IMG/VR virus record: IMGVR_UViG_3300023220_000249
Span: 1 to 20,774 of that record
From: a virus
DNA: 20,774 nucleotides
Direction: 5' to 3' (one strand)
The notes below the pieces were generated by a model, which was given only the letters and a program-made list of their open reading frames with translations, was not told where the DNA came from and did no database searches. The translations under genes and the position numbers were made by a program. Shown in pieces: positions 7,738-14,984 of the stretch (position 1 is the first letter of the stretch; each line of letters starts with the position of its first letter).

Positions 7738-8543
7738 TTGGAATTCCTCTCATCTTGTACGGCTTGCAGATAATCATCTTTTGTCTTCCAAGCTCCAGGC
7801 ATAACGTTGTACCACTTTGCTTCATCGGCTGTTAATTGTGACCAGCTTAGCTTAACAGTGGCTTTAGTGCCGGGTTTAGAACGGCCACCTTCAACAGTAG
7901 AAGGCTGGGAGCGCCGCGGGTTAACATCGGGGAACTGTCCTGCAACATCAGATTCCATTGCAATTATGGCCTCATCGGGTGACTTGGTTTGTGAATGCGT
8001 ATTAAATCGCATCATGGCATAAGCTGCTTTGGGGGTGTCTTCCCTAATCCATGCATTACTAGTGTTCCAATTGTCCAGGACATCTTGATTGTTTTGAGGT
8101 GCTGGTGTTTCAGGAATAGCCTGTGCTCTCACCTCATCGATCTGGCCCTGTATGTTATTGGCCTTTTCCCGGTCGGCTTCATCGATAGCGGAATCACGCC
8201 GTGACTCAAGTTCCGAGATAGCAACCTTCATCTGTGCTTCTTGCAGCTTTTTGTGATGATCTAAGCGGGAGCCGAAATCAGTTTTAGCCGCATCTAAGTT
8301 CTTTTCGAGACGCCTGATTGTACCTATCATTTCGCCGCGTTCATTGAACTTCTTAGCGCTTACCCAATCCTCAGCATCGCCATTCCATTCATCCTTAGGA
8401 CGCCAGCCATTGCGCGTAGCACGCTCTTGATCTGGATTTACCTCTGGAGCTTCTTGCTCTTGATTCTCTTCTGAAGCTTCTTCCTGATTCTCTTCTTCAG
8501 CCTGTTCTGCTTCAGCTTGTTCTACTTCTGCTTGTTCTGTCAT
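7734..8543 (-). CDS. Putative scaffolding protein, 269 aa
   Basis: Starts at ATG 8543, which overlaps the TGA of the 54-residue membrane protein (ATGA); an in-frame GTG at 8564 lacks that coupling. The N-terminal 35 residues are extremely acidic and repetitive (EQAEVEQAEAEQAEEENQ...). A helical, coiled-coil-prone centre follows (about 65-145: RRLEKNLDAAK... ISELESRRDSAIDEAD), and the C-terminus is mixed-charge (GAWKTKDDYLQAVQDERNSK). An acidic, helical, low-complexity protein encoded between portal and capsid genes is characteristic of phage scaffolds such as P22 gp8, which co-assembles with coat and exits before packaging. Homology was not tested; context is strong. Confidence 0.72.
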   Translation of the reverse strand: MTEQAEVEQAEAEQAEEENQEEASEENQEQEAPEVNPDQERATRNGWRPKDEWNGDAEDWVSAKKFNERGEMIGTIRRLEKNLDAAKTDFGSRLDHHKKLQEAQMKVAISELESRRDSAIDEADREKANNIQGQIDEVRAQAIPETPAPQNNQDVLDNWNTSNAWIREDTPKAAYAMMRFNTHSQTKSPDEAIIAMESDVAGQFPDVNPRRSQPSTVEGGRSKPGTKATVKLSWSQLTADEAKWYNVMPGAWKTKDDYLQAVQDERNSK

Positions 8544-8704
8544 AATTTTTCTACTCCATACCACAAGTCTTTGCTAAAACTTTTGATGTTATCTAATGGT
8601 TCTTTCAGCTCCCCAGTCATTAAATACCCTAGTATTAGCATACTTAATGTTACTATCGGTATCAGCCACCAAGCAATCAATACTCTAAGAAAGAAAATTC
8701 TCAT
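8540..8704 (-). CDS. Small membrane protein, 54 aa
   Basis: Begins MRIFFLRVLIAWWLIPIVTL and continues SMLILGYLMTGELKEP. A single membrane segment spans about residues 4-28 with basic N-terminal residues, followed by a soluble tail ending LWYGVEKL. A GAGG ribosome site lies in the end of the GroES-like gene, which stops 3 bases upstream; the TGA overlaps the scaffold ATG. Topology suggests N-in with a periplasmic tail, but no holin or spanin motif is decisive. Function unknown. Confidence 0.72.
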   Translation of the reverse strand: MRIFFLRVLIAWWLIPIVTLSMLILGYLMTGELKEPLDNIKSFSKDLWYGVEKL

Positions 8705-8707
8705 TCT

Positions 8708-9124
8708 TTAATCCTCTATCACTCCAATAATATGGCCGTCTTGCACTAGCCTATATTCATCGCCTTCATCAACACCATCATAGCGCTGGAATCGGACTAC
8801 ATCACCAATCTTAACGCCCCATTGTGCGGCTCTTTCTTCTGCTGTTGTGGGGATTTTACGACCAGACCCTATGATTTTAACCAATTCATCATCATCAATT
8901 ATATTTTCCATATCAATCCCTTGATAACCACTCCAAGCCGTTGGCCCCAATGCAACCAAAGTGCCTCTAAAATGCCCCTTCTGCTCACGCTCAGCTAAGT
9001 TACGGTTTTCCTTTTGCGTCTTTGGAGCGGCAATAATTACGTTGCTGCCCTCTATTTTTTCGTCATCCTTTTTGTCTAACGTTTCCATTTTTACTAGTAC
9101 ATAGTAACCAGTTGGTTTGATCAT
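8708..9124 (-). CDS. GroES-like co-chaperonin (chaperonin-10 family), 138 aa
   Basis: The frame of GroES is visible: N-terminal IKPTGYYVLVKMET (compare GroES IRPLHDRVIVKRKE), a mobile-loop-sized insertion (about 18-50), GHFRGTLVALGPTA (compare TRGEVLAVGNG), then VKIGDVVRF (compare VKVGDIVIF) and a final DEYRLVQDGHIIGVIED (compare EEVLIMSESDILAIVEA). It is about 40 residues longer than GroES; the extra sequence lies in the mobile loop and around 63-100. Phage co-chaperonins (T4 gp31, RB49 CocO) replace GroES on GroEL to fold capsid protein. Lying with portal, scaffold and capsid genes, it probably helps fold the coat protein with host GroEL. The start overlaps the zinc-ribbon gene stop by 4 bases. 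Confidence 0.8.
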   Translation of the reverse strand: MIKPTGYYVLVKMETLDKKDDEKIEGSNVIIAAPKTQKENRNLAEREQKGHFRGTLVALGPTAWSGYQGIDMENIIDDDELVKIIGSGRKIPTTAEERAAQWGVKIGDVVRFQRYDGVDEGDEYRLVQDGHIIGVIED

Positions 9125-9330
9125 TTTTGTTCCTCTTTGTGTTTTAAATACGGTCTACTTTTCAATGCAACAGAAGATTTATATGTATGACCAGCAACAC
9201 AAGCATCATTGCCGTTTAGCCTTCTCTCTCTAAACTGCCCGGATGATCCACATTTAGGGCAATAACCATATGGCGCAATATTTTCAAGTGGGTTATGAGA
9301 ATCAGTCAGTACGTTGGTATAAGTAGTCAT
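9121..9330 (-). CDS. Small zinc-ribbon protein, 69 aa
   Basis: Contains YCPKCGSSGQFRERR and later CVAGH. Cys24, Cys27, Cys44 and His48 can bind one zinc in a CxxC-x16-CxxxH ribbon. The C-terminus is KHKEEQK, nearly identical to the end of the next gene upstream (KHKEEIK). Ribosome site AGAGGAAA is 6 bases from the ATG, and ATGA overlaps link it to both neighbours. Small zinc-ribbon proteins of this kind are common in phage operons; partner unknown. Confidence 0.75.
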   Translation of the reverse strand: MTTYTNVLTDSHNPLENIAPYGYCPKCGSSGQFRERRLNGNDACVAGHTYKSSVALKSRPYLKHKEEQK

Positions 9331-9611
9331 TTGATTTCCTCTTTGTGTTTCAGATTGGCAGTGTCTACGTATCGTTCTAATCCATCAAGACATTCCACTT
9401 CTACGTTTGGCGCCCATTGACCGGTTAACCATCTATCCATCGGATGCCAATATTGCAAAAGTTGAATAATATAACCGTCTATTTTTGCGCAATCCTCGCC
9501 AATAAAAGCGACGAACTCTTCTTCTGTTTTTCCTAAAGGCTTTAGCCAATCATCTATACTAGATTGCGCAATAGGCAATCCACGTATATCTTTATATTTA
9601 GATATTTTCAT
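9327..9611 (-). CDS. Hypothetical protein, 94 aa
   Basis: Begins MKISKYKDIRGLPIAQSSID and has a W/Y-rich centre (IIQLLQYWHPMDRWLTGQW). Acidic overall, no membrane segment, no recognised motif. Its start overlaps the stop of a 10-codon mini-ORF (ATGA) and its own stop overlaps the zinc-ribbon gene start. Coupling shows it belongs to the operon; function unknown. Confidence 0.72.
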   Translation of the reverse strand: MKISKYKDIRGLPIAQSSIDDWLKPLGKTEEEFVAFIGEDCAKIDGYIIQLLQYWHPMDRWLTGQWAPNVEVECLDGLERYVDTANLKHKEEIK

Positions 9612-9640
9612 TCTTTCAGCTCAAACTCTTCTTTAGTCAT
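9608..9640 (-). CDS. 10-residue coupling mini-ORF (MTKEEFELKE)
   Basis: The ATG at 9640 overlaps the TAA of the preceding gene (TAATG), and the TGA overlaps the ATG of the next gene (ATGA). The first five codons encode MTKEE, the same as the start of the preceding 67-residue gene, and their DNA is almost identical over 12 bases. It may carry ribosomes across the gap by termination-reinitiation, or be the stub of a deleted duplicate gene. Confidence 0.35.
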   Translation of the reverse strand: MTKEEFELKE

Positions 9641-9843
9641 TATGCGCACCATAACTGATACATATTAATTGTTACCGCGATCACTGCCATAACTATGGCA
9701 GCAATAGAATATATTTTTGCTTTTTTTAAAGTAGCGGATATATCTCTTTGCTGTTCTTTACCTTGGGGAGGACTCCACAAGGGTGCCAAAGGTCCGCCAG
9801 TATGGTATTCTTTTTGATGTCGAATAGCCTCTTCTTTGGTCAC
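9640..9843 (-). CDS. Small single-span membrane protein, 67 aa
   Basis: GTG start, preceded by a very strong GGAGGAG ribosome site inside the end of the upstream gene (GTGA overlap). Residues 1-42 are soluble and polar (EEAIRHQKEYHTGGPLAP), residues about 44-64 are one membrane span (IYSIAAIVMAVIAVTINMY), and the last residues are QLWCA. Tail-anchored, N-in topology is likely. No known family recognised. Confidence 0.75.
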   Translation of the reverse strand: MTKEEAIRHQKEYHTGGPLAPLWSPPQGKEQQRDISATLKKAKIYSIAAIVMAVIAVTINMYQLWCA

Positions 9844-9974
9844 TTTAACTCCTCCAGCATCTGCACTCTATTTGATAGGTCATCGATTGCGTCTTTATGA
9901 TTGGTCAAAGCGAATATAACCATTCCTATCCATATTGCGATTGCTATATATAAAAATAAAACTGGGCTATTCAT
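9840..9974 (-). CDS. Small single-span membrane protein, 44 aa
   Basis: Begins MNSPVLFLYIAIAIWIGMVI; the membrane segment spans about 4-24 and is followed by a polar helix (NHKDAIDDLSNRVQMLEELK). The TGA overlaps the next gene's GTG start. An N-terminal anchor plus short coiled-coil tail resembles many tiny phage membrane proteins; function unknown. Confidence 0.68.
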   Translation of the reverse strand: MNSPVLFLYIAIAIWIGMVIFALTNHKDAIDDLSNRVQMLEELK

Positions 9975-9976
9975 CT

Positions 9977-10105
9977 TTATTCCCCACATGCTTCTATAGC
10001 AGCTAATATTTTGTCGTTATCGTCCAGAAGCATATAAGTATTAATAGCAGCCTGTATTATCAAACAGCAGGCAATAACGTTAATCAATATTACTAACTTA
10101 TTCAT
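9977..10105 (-). CDS. Small single-span membrane protein, 42 aa
   Basis: Begins MNKLVILINVIACCLIIQAA and continues INTYMLLDDNDKILAAIEAC. The start at 10105 is preferred over the adjacent ATG at 10108 because GGAGG lies 6 bases upstream. The first 20 or so residues form the membrane span. It overlaps the 88-residue gene by 8 bases. Function unknown; third of three adjacent membrane proteins. Confidence 0.68.
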   Translation of the reverse strand: MNKLVILINVIACCLIIQAAINTYMLLDDNDKILAAIEACGE

Positions 10106-10364
10106 CATTCCCCTCCAAACACTCAGGCGTCCACCCAATAGCAAAATCAACAGTATCTTGGACACCGTTAAACTTTGCGGCTTGTAAGCCAGCCGTATCG
10201 GATTTCTCCGCGTGGATATCATCGCCACACTGTAATTGCAGTTGCTCTAAGTCTTCAAAGAGCTGCTTAGTAATGATGTTGTGTCGCCAAGCCTCAAAGT
10301 CAGCTTGGGATATTGGATGGGACCGTCTCTGGTCTTGGAGTTTCTCTAGATAATCTTTCAGCAT
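10098..10364 (-). CDS. Conserved-type phage hypothetical protein, 88 aa
   Basis: Helical and acidic: MLKDYLEKLQDQRRSHPISQ, then FEAWRHNIITKQLFEDLEQL, ending WTPECLEGNDE. The first 65 bases overlap the end of the portal gene in another frame, with a purine-rich AGAGAGAT upstream of the ATG inside the portal coding sequence. No enzymatic motif seen. A conserved small helical protein right after the portal is common in phages; function unknown. Confidence 0.7.
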   Translation of the reverse strand: MLKDYLEKLQDQRRSHPISQADFEAWRHNIITKQLFEDLEQLQLQCGDDIHAEKSDTAGLQAAKFNGVQDTVDFAIGWTPECLEGNDE

Positions 10365-12384
10365 TGTCTATCTCTCTTTCTTTGATGGTATTGTCTATAG
10401 CCGAATTGACGGCGGATAACTGGGTAGTGTATTTATTTATCTGATTCTTTGCATCTTCTGATTCTGCTTTCTCTAAGTTTAAAACAACTTCAGATTCAGT
10501 CTTTTTAATATCTGACGGTACAGCCGCTAAAGCCGCCGCGGCCTCTTTCTCCTGGATAACCAGTAAACGCTCTCTATGGTCTATGTCAATCGCTTGTAGC
10601 TGTCTGCGCACTCTATCCTGCTGTTCCTGGGCTTGTGCGCGTGCGGCCTGCTCTTCACTCATTTGCTCTGGATCTGGGAAGACCTGGCCTAACAGATCAT
10701 CAGCGCCAATAGCATCAAAGTAAGCTTCCCAGATAGCCCGCACGTCACCACCCGTTAATGCTATCTCTTGTGCTCTAAATGTCAAGGCCTCAGCTCTTTG
10801 GATGCGCTGCATTCTAGAGGACATTTCAGGGTTAGCGGTAGGCGCTATGTCTAAACTGTCTAAGCTAAAGTCTCTAACAAAATCAGCGTTAAGATCATCC
10901 AGCACAATCCGGTATAGCTCGGGATCAGTAAAGCGGGAGTTAAGGATAAACAACAGCCTGAACTCTTCAGACTCCGCGCCTATAACACGCTGCATGATAG
11001 CCGACATAGGTAGCATGGCTTCTTGTATGAGTGCCAATGTGGTTGTAGCGGGGGCATTAGGCGAAAGCACACCTTTTAGATCGGTGTTGACTGCTAATTC
11101 TTTGACTTGTCTATCCAGCTTTTCGTTCAATGCGAACAAAACAGCCGATGGTTCTTTGAATTGGTGTCGCAATACACCATTTTGTAAATCGGCGGGTGAA
11201 ATATTAGTGTCTTCAAACTGCCCTGGCTTAAAGCGCAGATTGCCCATACGCTTTCTAAACCCTCTGGCTAGTAATCCGCCTTGAAGATTAGCCAATACGC
11301 CCGAGTCAGTTAATAGATTAGTGGTGGAGTTAATAGCCTTGCTCAACGAGCTGAGCAAATGGTAGTAACCAAGTCCTAAAAATGTACCATCAGTCGAGGG
11401 AATAAAATCATAGCAGACTATATTTTGATCAGGTTCAATCCTGACTAACTCCAGCCGCTTTACATTCTCCCTGTCATCTGGACCTAATGGGCGAATAGCA
11501 TCACCATCCTTAACCGTGATACCGGATGCCTGGAAGCGCGCTACTATCCTAACAACTTGCTGCGTCTGCTTGTGCACAGTGACCGTGTAAGGTTCCCGAT
11601 ACCCATCGTCATCCAGGTCATAAAAACAGTTCTGCTCTAAAAACTGCTGCGGATTATCACTAGCGTTAATGACTTCCTGCTCTTCATTTGACCCTTCGTC
11701 ACCTTCCGCATTTTCAGGATAAATATCAACATCTAGCCAAATGCCTGCCGCTTGCCGCTCAAATACCTCATCAACGGAGAAGTCCATAACATGGGTAAAA
11801 GGCACATCAATCAGGGATTTTGCGGCTTGGTTGACAACAAAGTCAGGGAAGTGGATCAGCTCTGATTTATTAATACCTTGAATGGGATCAAAGAATATTT
11901 TCTTAAAGACGGCGCCGACAGAAGGCAGCTCATACAACAACTTTTGCTGACTTTTCCGCCAGCCTCGCATTTGGTGGTTAATCTGCCAGTTCATAAACTC
12001 GACAACGTTCTCACCTGCCTGCTTCTTAGCGCCGGTATCATCATTACCGATAACGTCAGTCTTGACCAGATTACGGCCTCTGAGCAGCTCAGTCGAGGAT
12101 CTGTCACCAAAGGTAATGGATGCTTCGATAATGGCAGGGGATTTGAAATTGCTGGCACCTTCCCAAGGCTGAGACTTAGCGGCCGTTTCCTGCTTGGCTA
12201 TATCTTGACCATCTTCAACCATTTGCGTCCATTCGGTCATGGAGTCCAGGTCGCGGTCAAAGTCGGCAATGACTTGTTCGGCTAGCTTTTTGAGTACATT
12301 TTCCCCGTCTTCACCGTCGCGGATATCTTCGGCTATGTTGAGCTGGCCGATGTAGGAGATTAGTGTCTCTATGTTTTTAGCCAT
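10300..12384 (-). CDS. Portal protein, 694 aa
   Basis: Size and position (after large terminase, before scaffold) match P22-type portals (gp1, 725 residues). Visible features: an acidic N-terminal helix region with SQPWEGASNFKSPAI (about 71-85), a wing/stem region with GLGYYHLLSSLSKAINSTTN, a RFKPGQFED stretch with PSAVLFALNEKLDRQVKELA, and a long Gln/Glu/Ala-rich C-terminal helix (about 560-690; EEQAARAQAQEQQDRVRRQL) that could form the barrel. The portal dodecamer is the DNA entry channel and the docking site for terminase and the gp4-like protein. A TAA shared with the preceding 54-residue gene lies just inside its start (12377-12384 overlap). Confidence 0.87.
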   Translation of the reverse strand: MAKNIETLISYIGQLNIAEDIRDGEDGENVLKKLAEQVIADFDRDLDSMTEWTQMVEDGQDIAKQETAAKSQPWEGASNFKSPAIIEASITFGDRSSTELLRGRNLVKTDVIGNDDTGAKKQAGENVVEFMNWQINHQMRGWRKSQQKLLYELPSVGAVFKKIFFDPIQGINKSELIHFPDFVVNQAAKSLIDVPFTHVMDFSVDEVFERQAAGIWLDVDIYPENAEGDEGSNEEQEVINASDNPQQFLEQNCFYDLDDDGYREPYTVTVHKQTQQVVRIVARFQASGITVKDGDAIRPLGPDDRENVKRLELVRIEPDQNIVCYDFIPSTDGTFLGLGYYHLLSSLSKAINSTTNLLTDSGVLANLQGGLLARGFRKRMGNLRFKPGQFEDTNISPADLQNGVLRHQFKEPSAVLFALNEKLDRQVKELAVNTDLKGVLSPNAPATTTLALIQEAMLPMSAIMQRVIGAESEEFRLLFILNSRFTDPELYRIVLDDLNADFVRDFSLDSLDIAPTANPEMSSRMQRIQRAEALTFRAQEIALTGGDVRAIWEAYFDAIGADDLLGQVFPDPEQMSEEQAARAQAQEQQDRVRRQLQAIDIDHRERLLVIQEKEAAAALAAVPSDIKKTESEVVLNLEKAESEDAKNQINKYTTQLSAVNSAIDNTIKEREIDNAERLSRETPRPETVPSNIPS

Positions 12385-12541
12385 TATCAGTTTTCAGAAA
12401 CCAGCTTTCGTTATCCTTCAAAGTTTTATCAACAACAAAATCTTTAGGGAGTCGGCCTAATGAATATCTATGCCTGATCACAAGATATTTTATGCAAAGC
12501 AAAACACCAAAAATAAATAACAATAAAGCTATATCATTCAT
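12377..12541 (-). CDS. Small membrane-anchored protein, 54 aa
   Basis: Begins MNDIALLLFIFGVLLCIKYL, one membrane span (about 4-22), then a basic soluble tail (VIRHRYSLGRLPKDFVVDKT) ending WFLKTDNG. An alternative ATG lies one codon upstream at 12544. It overlaps the upstream gene by 8 bases and the portal start by 8 bases. The positive residues after the span favour N-out, C-in topology. Function unknown. Confidence 0.68.
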   Translation of the reverse strand: MNDIALLLFIFGVLLCIKYLVIRHRYSLGRLPKDFVVDKTLKDNESWFLKTDNG

Positions 12542-12779
12542 CATATACCGCACCGGTGGCTATCGATATCTCAGTGCCGCTAACATGGTCAGGATAGGTA
12601 AACCTAACAGTCCACATGGTTTGTTCAATCTTGTTCTTGGCAGTACCTATATATTCTGTGGCTGAAAAGTAGATGTCACTTGGCAGTGTAGTGGTGTTGT
12701 CCACGGTAAATGGCCCAGGCTCTATAGTTGTTAGGTCGGGGTCAGAGTAGACAGGTTTGTCAAAACTTAAGGAGTACAT
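12534..12779 (-). CDS. Hypothetical protein between terminase and portal, 81 aa
   Basis: Start at ATG 12779 overlaps the terminase TGA (TGATG); a GTG one codon earlier is possible. Polar, beta-type: MYSLSFDKPVYSDPDLTTIE, with EYIGTAKNKIEQTMWTVRFT. No Cys or membrane segment. Reads like a small beta protein; possible head-completion role from position only. Confidence 0.7.
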   Translation of the reverse strand: MYSLSFDKPVYSDPDLTTIEPGPFTVDNTTTLPSDIYFSATEYIGTAKNKIEQTMWTVRFTYPDHVSGTEISIATGAVYDE

Positions 12780-14209
12780 CACCAGTATCCAGTCTCGCGG
12801 CGTTGATCATTTTCATGCTCGGGATTAAAGTCATTTTCCTGCTGACTTATAGCATATCTCAGCATCATAAGTCCATATCGGCTAGCATCTAGGGCGTCAT
12901 CGTTCAGCTTGACTATTTTACCATCTTTGCGGTGATAGAGTCTAAACTCCTCTAGCCAGGGTTCGCAAGTATTGAACACCTTCCATCTGCCCGTTCTCAT
13001 TCTGTCTAATATATCGGCAATTCCAGGCTCTACGTTATTGCTGCCATTCTCAAAGGTGGCCCTGTCTTCCAGCATAGCAACATCACATTCACTGTATAAT
13101 TCTGCTAGCCGCTTGCCGGAACCTTTTTCATGATTAAGGCCATCGTGTGGCCACGCTACGGGAATCCAGCTATTCGACTTATTGATGATAATGCAGAACG
13201 GAGAGACTTCCATCTGCCGCTCTTTTACCAATGCTCGCACGTAGATAATATCGCCATCACGATCATAAGCCATATCGACCAAGGCCTGCGGGTGATCCCA
13301 GCCAAAATCTAAGCCTCTGATTCTTGGCCAGTACTTGGGTATCTCGAATGGTTCACAGACTATTCTCTCTTCCGATATTGGGTATATCCTGCCACTGCCT
13401 AACGCCGGTATGCCCTTAGTCCTGGCATCTCTTTCATGCTCCGGATAGGACGCAATGATGGCGTCCTTTTCCTCTTCCGTGTAGTGATCGGCATCGTCAA
13501 TGGTCATTATGGTCAATGACTGATTCTTATGCGGCTCCTGGTAAAACTGCATAACCACTTGAGTCATGCCTTTGAGTGGCGTGAAAGTCATCCAGGCAAA
13601 TTGACCTGCCTGCCCATTGTTGGTACGGGTTAGCCCTTCTGTGTAGATATCAGCGGGCGGCTCTTCGTCATACCATATCCAGTCGATAGTCTCGCCTTGG
13701 AACTTTTCCCGCCCTTTTTCGTAAGACTTGAAGAATATAAGCGATTGACTACCAGATTTGTGCTTAACCTTGACGTGATCGAGTAGATCAGGAACGCCCA
13801 TAGCTTTCTTGTAGCTCAGTATGTGGTCATGGGGTATAGATCCTGTTCCTATGAGGGTAACGTCCTGCATACGGCCTACCAGGAGCTTCTGTGTAGTGTC
13901 TCGGATGCACTCTCCGGAAACACCACATACCCAGCCTACCGTGGCCTTGGAGAAGCGCTGGCCTTCCCAGTCTGCCGGATATAGTCCAGTGGCGTGAAAG
14001 GCTGCTTCCATGGCACCACAATATGACTTGCCGGTCTGATTGCCTGCTCCAAGACAGCGTTCGGAGTATCGCCTGCCATCAGCATGAAACTGCCGTTGCT
14101 TAGCGTAAGGCTTGTAGAAGAAACACTGATTGCCAGCTTTGATTTGCTTGTACTGTATGATGGCTTCAGCTATTTGTCGGGCTTTGGCTAGGTCTTTGAT
14201 TTCTGACAT
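12779..14209 (-). CDS. terL: Terminase large subunit, 476 aa
   Basis: ATPase and nuclease halves are both visible. Walker A is GAGNQTGKS (54-62); the Walker B/catalytic pair is IDWIWYDEE (175-183, Asp181-Glu182); a coupling TFTPLKG motif lies at 208-214. The RNase H-like nuclease acidic residues fit Asp301 in RGLDFGWDHP, Asp356 in WPHDG and Asp441 in NDDALDASRY. It powers DNA translocation into the prohead and cuts the concatemer, docking on the portal encoded downstream. Length is in the normal range for P22/Sf6-type enzymes. It overlaps the 51-residue gene upstream by 22 bases. The small subunit is not adjacent but about 1.4 kb away. Confidence 0.95.
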   Translation of the reverse strand: MSEIKDLAKARQIAEAIIQYKQIKAGNQCFFYKPYAKQRQFHADGRRYSERCLGAGNQTGKSYCGAMEAAFHATGLYPADWEGQRFSKATVGWVCGVSGECIRDTTQKLLVGRMQDVTLIGTGSIPHDHILSYKKAMGVPDLLDHVKVKHKSGSQSLIFFKSYEKGREKFQGETIDWIWYDEEPPADIYTEGLTRTNNGQAGQFAWMTFTPLKGMTQVVMQFYQEPHKNQSLTIMTIDDADHYTEEEKDAIIASYPEHERDARTKGIPALGSGRIYPISEERIVCEPFEIPKYWPRIRGLDFGWDHPQALVDMAYDRDGDIIYVRALVKERQMEVSPFCIIINKSNSWIPVAWPHDGLNHEKGSGKRLAELYSECDVAMLEDRATFENGSNNVEPGIADILDRMRTGRWKVFNTCEPWLEEFRLYHRKDGKIVKLNDDALDASRYGLMMLRYAISQQENDFNPEHENDQRRETGYW

Positions 14210-14343
14210 TTGTCTAAATAAGCCCGTAGAATATCAGTTTCACTGTAACCTTCCCCATCGAGCACTTCCATTTCATCTCCTTCATATTCTTCCACTGCCA
14301 TTCTTATGGCCTTTTCTAGCTTTTCATGATCGATATCAGTCAT
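14188..14343 (-). CDS. Small acidic protein, 51 aa
   Basis: Sequence MTDIDHEKLEKAIRMAVEEY, then EGDEMEVLDGEGYSETDILR, ending YLDKCQKSKT. Very acidic and helical. The ATG overlaps the end of the 85-residue gene and the stop falls inside the terminase gene, so it is coupled to both. It could be a terminase cofactor from its position, but no family is recognised. Confidence 0.68.
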   Translation of the reverse strand: MTDIDHEKLEKAIRMAVEEYEGDEMEVLDGEGYSETDILRAYLDKCQKSKT

Positions 14344-14593
14344 CTTTCACCTCATTTGGGTCTTTCAGCAGATTATCTACAATTTTCACTACTTCTGGCC
14401 TAAAAATAACCCTATATACCTGGTATCTTATATCTCTACTAGTAACGATATCTCTTTCAACCATCTGTGCTCGTATCCAAGCACGGGCATTTTTATCATT
14501 TCCAACCTCTATAGACAAAAATGACCAGAGATGGCTATCCATTGATATGCTGACTCTTTTGCCGTCTCTATTTTTACCATCTATGATTTTCAT
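14336..14593 (-). CDS. Small basic protein, 85 aa, possible DNA-binding regulator
   Basis: First gene of the minus-strand virion operon. It has VSISMDSHLWSFLSIEVGND and then RAWIRAQMVERDIV, a beta strand followed by two helices, loosely like a ribbon-helix-helix protein (strand, helix, helix). The tail is FRPEVVKIVDNLLKDPNEVK. The ribosome site is weak. Being first behind a promoter and next to repeated operator-like boxes, it is a candidate regulator, but that is inference. Confidence 0.6.
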   Translation of the reverse strand: MKIIDGKNRDGKRVSISMDSHLWSFLSIEVGNDKNARAWIRAQMVERDIVTSRDIRYQVYRVIFRPEVVKIVDNLLKDPNEVKDD

Positions 14594-14617
14594 TTCTACA
14601 ATTATCTCATGACCAGC

Positions 14618-14626
14618 ATTTTACCA
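14618..14626 (-). promoter_or_regulatory. Extended -10 promoter candidate for the virion operon
   Basis: Minus strand TGGTAAAAT, an extended -10 (TGnTAAAAT), about 25 bases upstream of the 85-residue gene start. It resembles TGGTATAAT upstream of the small-terminase gene. No good -35 is visible, as allowed for extended -10 promoters. It lies in the 14594-14737 divergent region. Confidence 0.45.
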
Positions 14627-14659
14627 CACATTGCCTTTAGCTATTGTCATACCGGATAG

Positions 14660-14676
14660 TGATAGGTAAATACAAT
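14660..14676 (+). repeat. Operator-like box, copy 1 (TGATAGGTAAATACAAT)
   Basis: Matches 16 of 17 bases of the copy at 19523-19539 and contains TAAATACAAT, one base from TAATTACAAT found at 15143 and 16098. Sits between the two divergent promoters. Confidence 0.55.
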
Positions 14677-14683
14677 TGGGATA

Positions 14684-14706
14684 TTACCGGATAGATTAGT
14701 ACTATG
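14684..14706 (+). promoter_or_regulatory. Plus-strand promoter A
   Basis: TTACCGGATAGATTAG followed by -10 TACTAT (14700-14705). Shares CCGG, GATT and spacing to a downstream ACAGTCAA stretch and CGGAG ribosome site with the leaders at 15162, 16143 and 16745. A second ACCGGATAG lies at 14651. Confidence 0.5.
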
Positions 14707-14737
14707 GCTATACAGTCAAACAAGCGGAGAAATGAAG

Positions 14738-14941
14738 ATGAAATACTTATTATATACAGGTGATAATTACTCCCAACTCGGCGGGGCAGAGGACTTTAGA
14801 GGGATGTTTGACAGCCTCGACGAGGCGAAGGCCCAGGTTTCAAGCCCTAAGTATGAATGGGCGCACATCACTACGCTGGATGCGCCAGGCACGATTGTTG
14901 CGGAATGCTTGGAGCGTAGCGGTTGCGGCTGGGTAGCCTAA
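14738..14941 (+). CDS. Small phage protein, 67 aa
   Basis: Starts MKYLLYTGDNYSQLGGAEDF, followed by FRGMFDSLDEAKA and EWAHITTLD. Start chosen at 14738 because GGAG is 8 bases away; the ATG at 14732 is only 2 bases from it. The pattern 'TGDNY..LGG..DF...FD(S/T)L.EA' is one I associate with small conserved phage proteins of unknown function. It has its own promoter and is followed by a terminator at 15035, so it is a single-gene unit facing opposite to the virion operon. Confidence 0.75.
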   Translation: MKYLLYTGDNYSQLGGAEDFRGMFDSLDEAKAQVSSPKYEWAHITTLDAPGTIVAECLERSGCGWVA

Positions 14942-14984
14942 AGCTATGTTCTGTATGCCTAAGCTGATCAAATAACAACCAAAA

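Noticed and set aside
9977-10228. 83-codon version of the 42-aa membrane protein
   Set aside because: The longer N-terminus overlaps the 88-aa gene for most of its length; the ATG at 10105 has a strong GGAGG site.
10802-11284. Plus-strand open frame of 160 codons inside the portal gene
   Set aside because: Antisense to a strong portal coding sequence, Ser-rich shadow composition, no ribosome site.
14130-14612. Plus-strand open frame of 160 codons over the terminase start
   Set aside because: Antisense to three chained minus-strand genes with proper overlaps; Leu/Ser/Phe-rich shadow.
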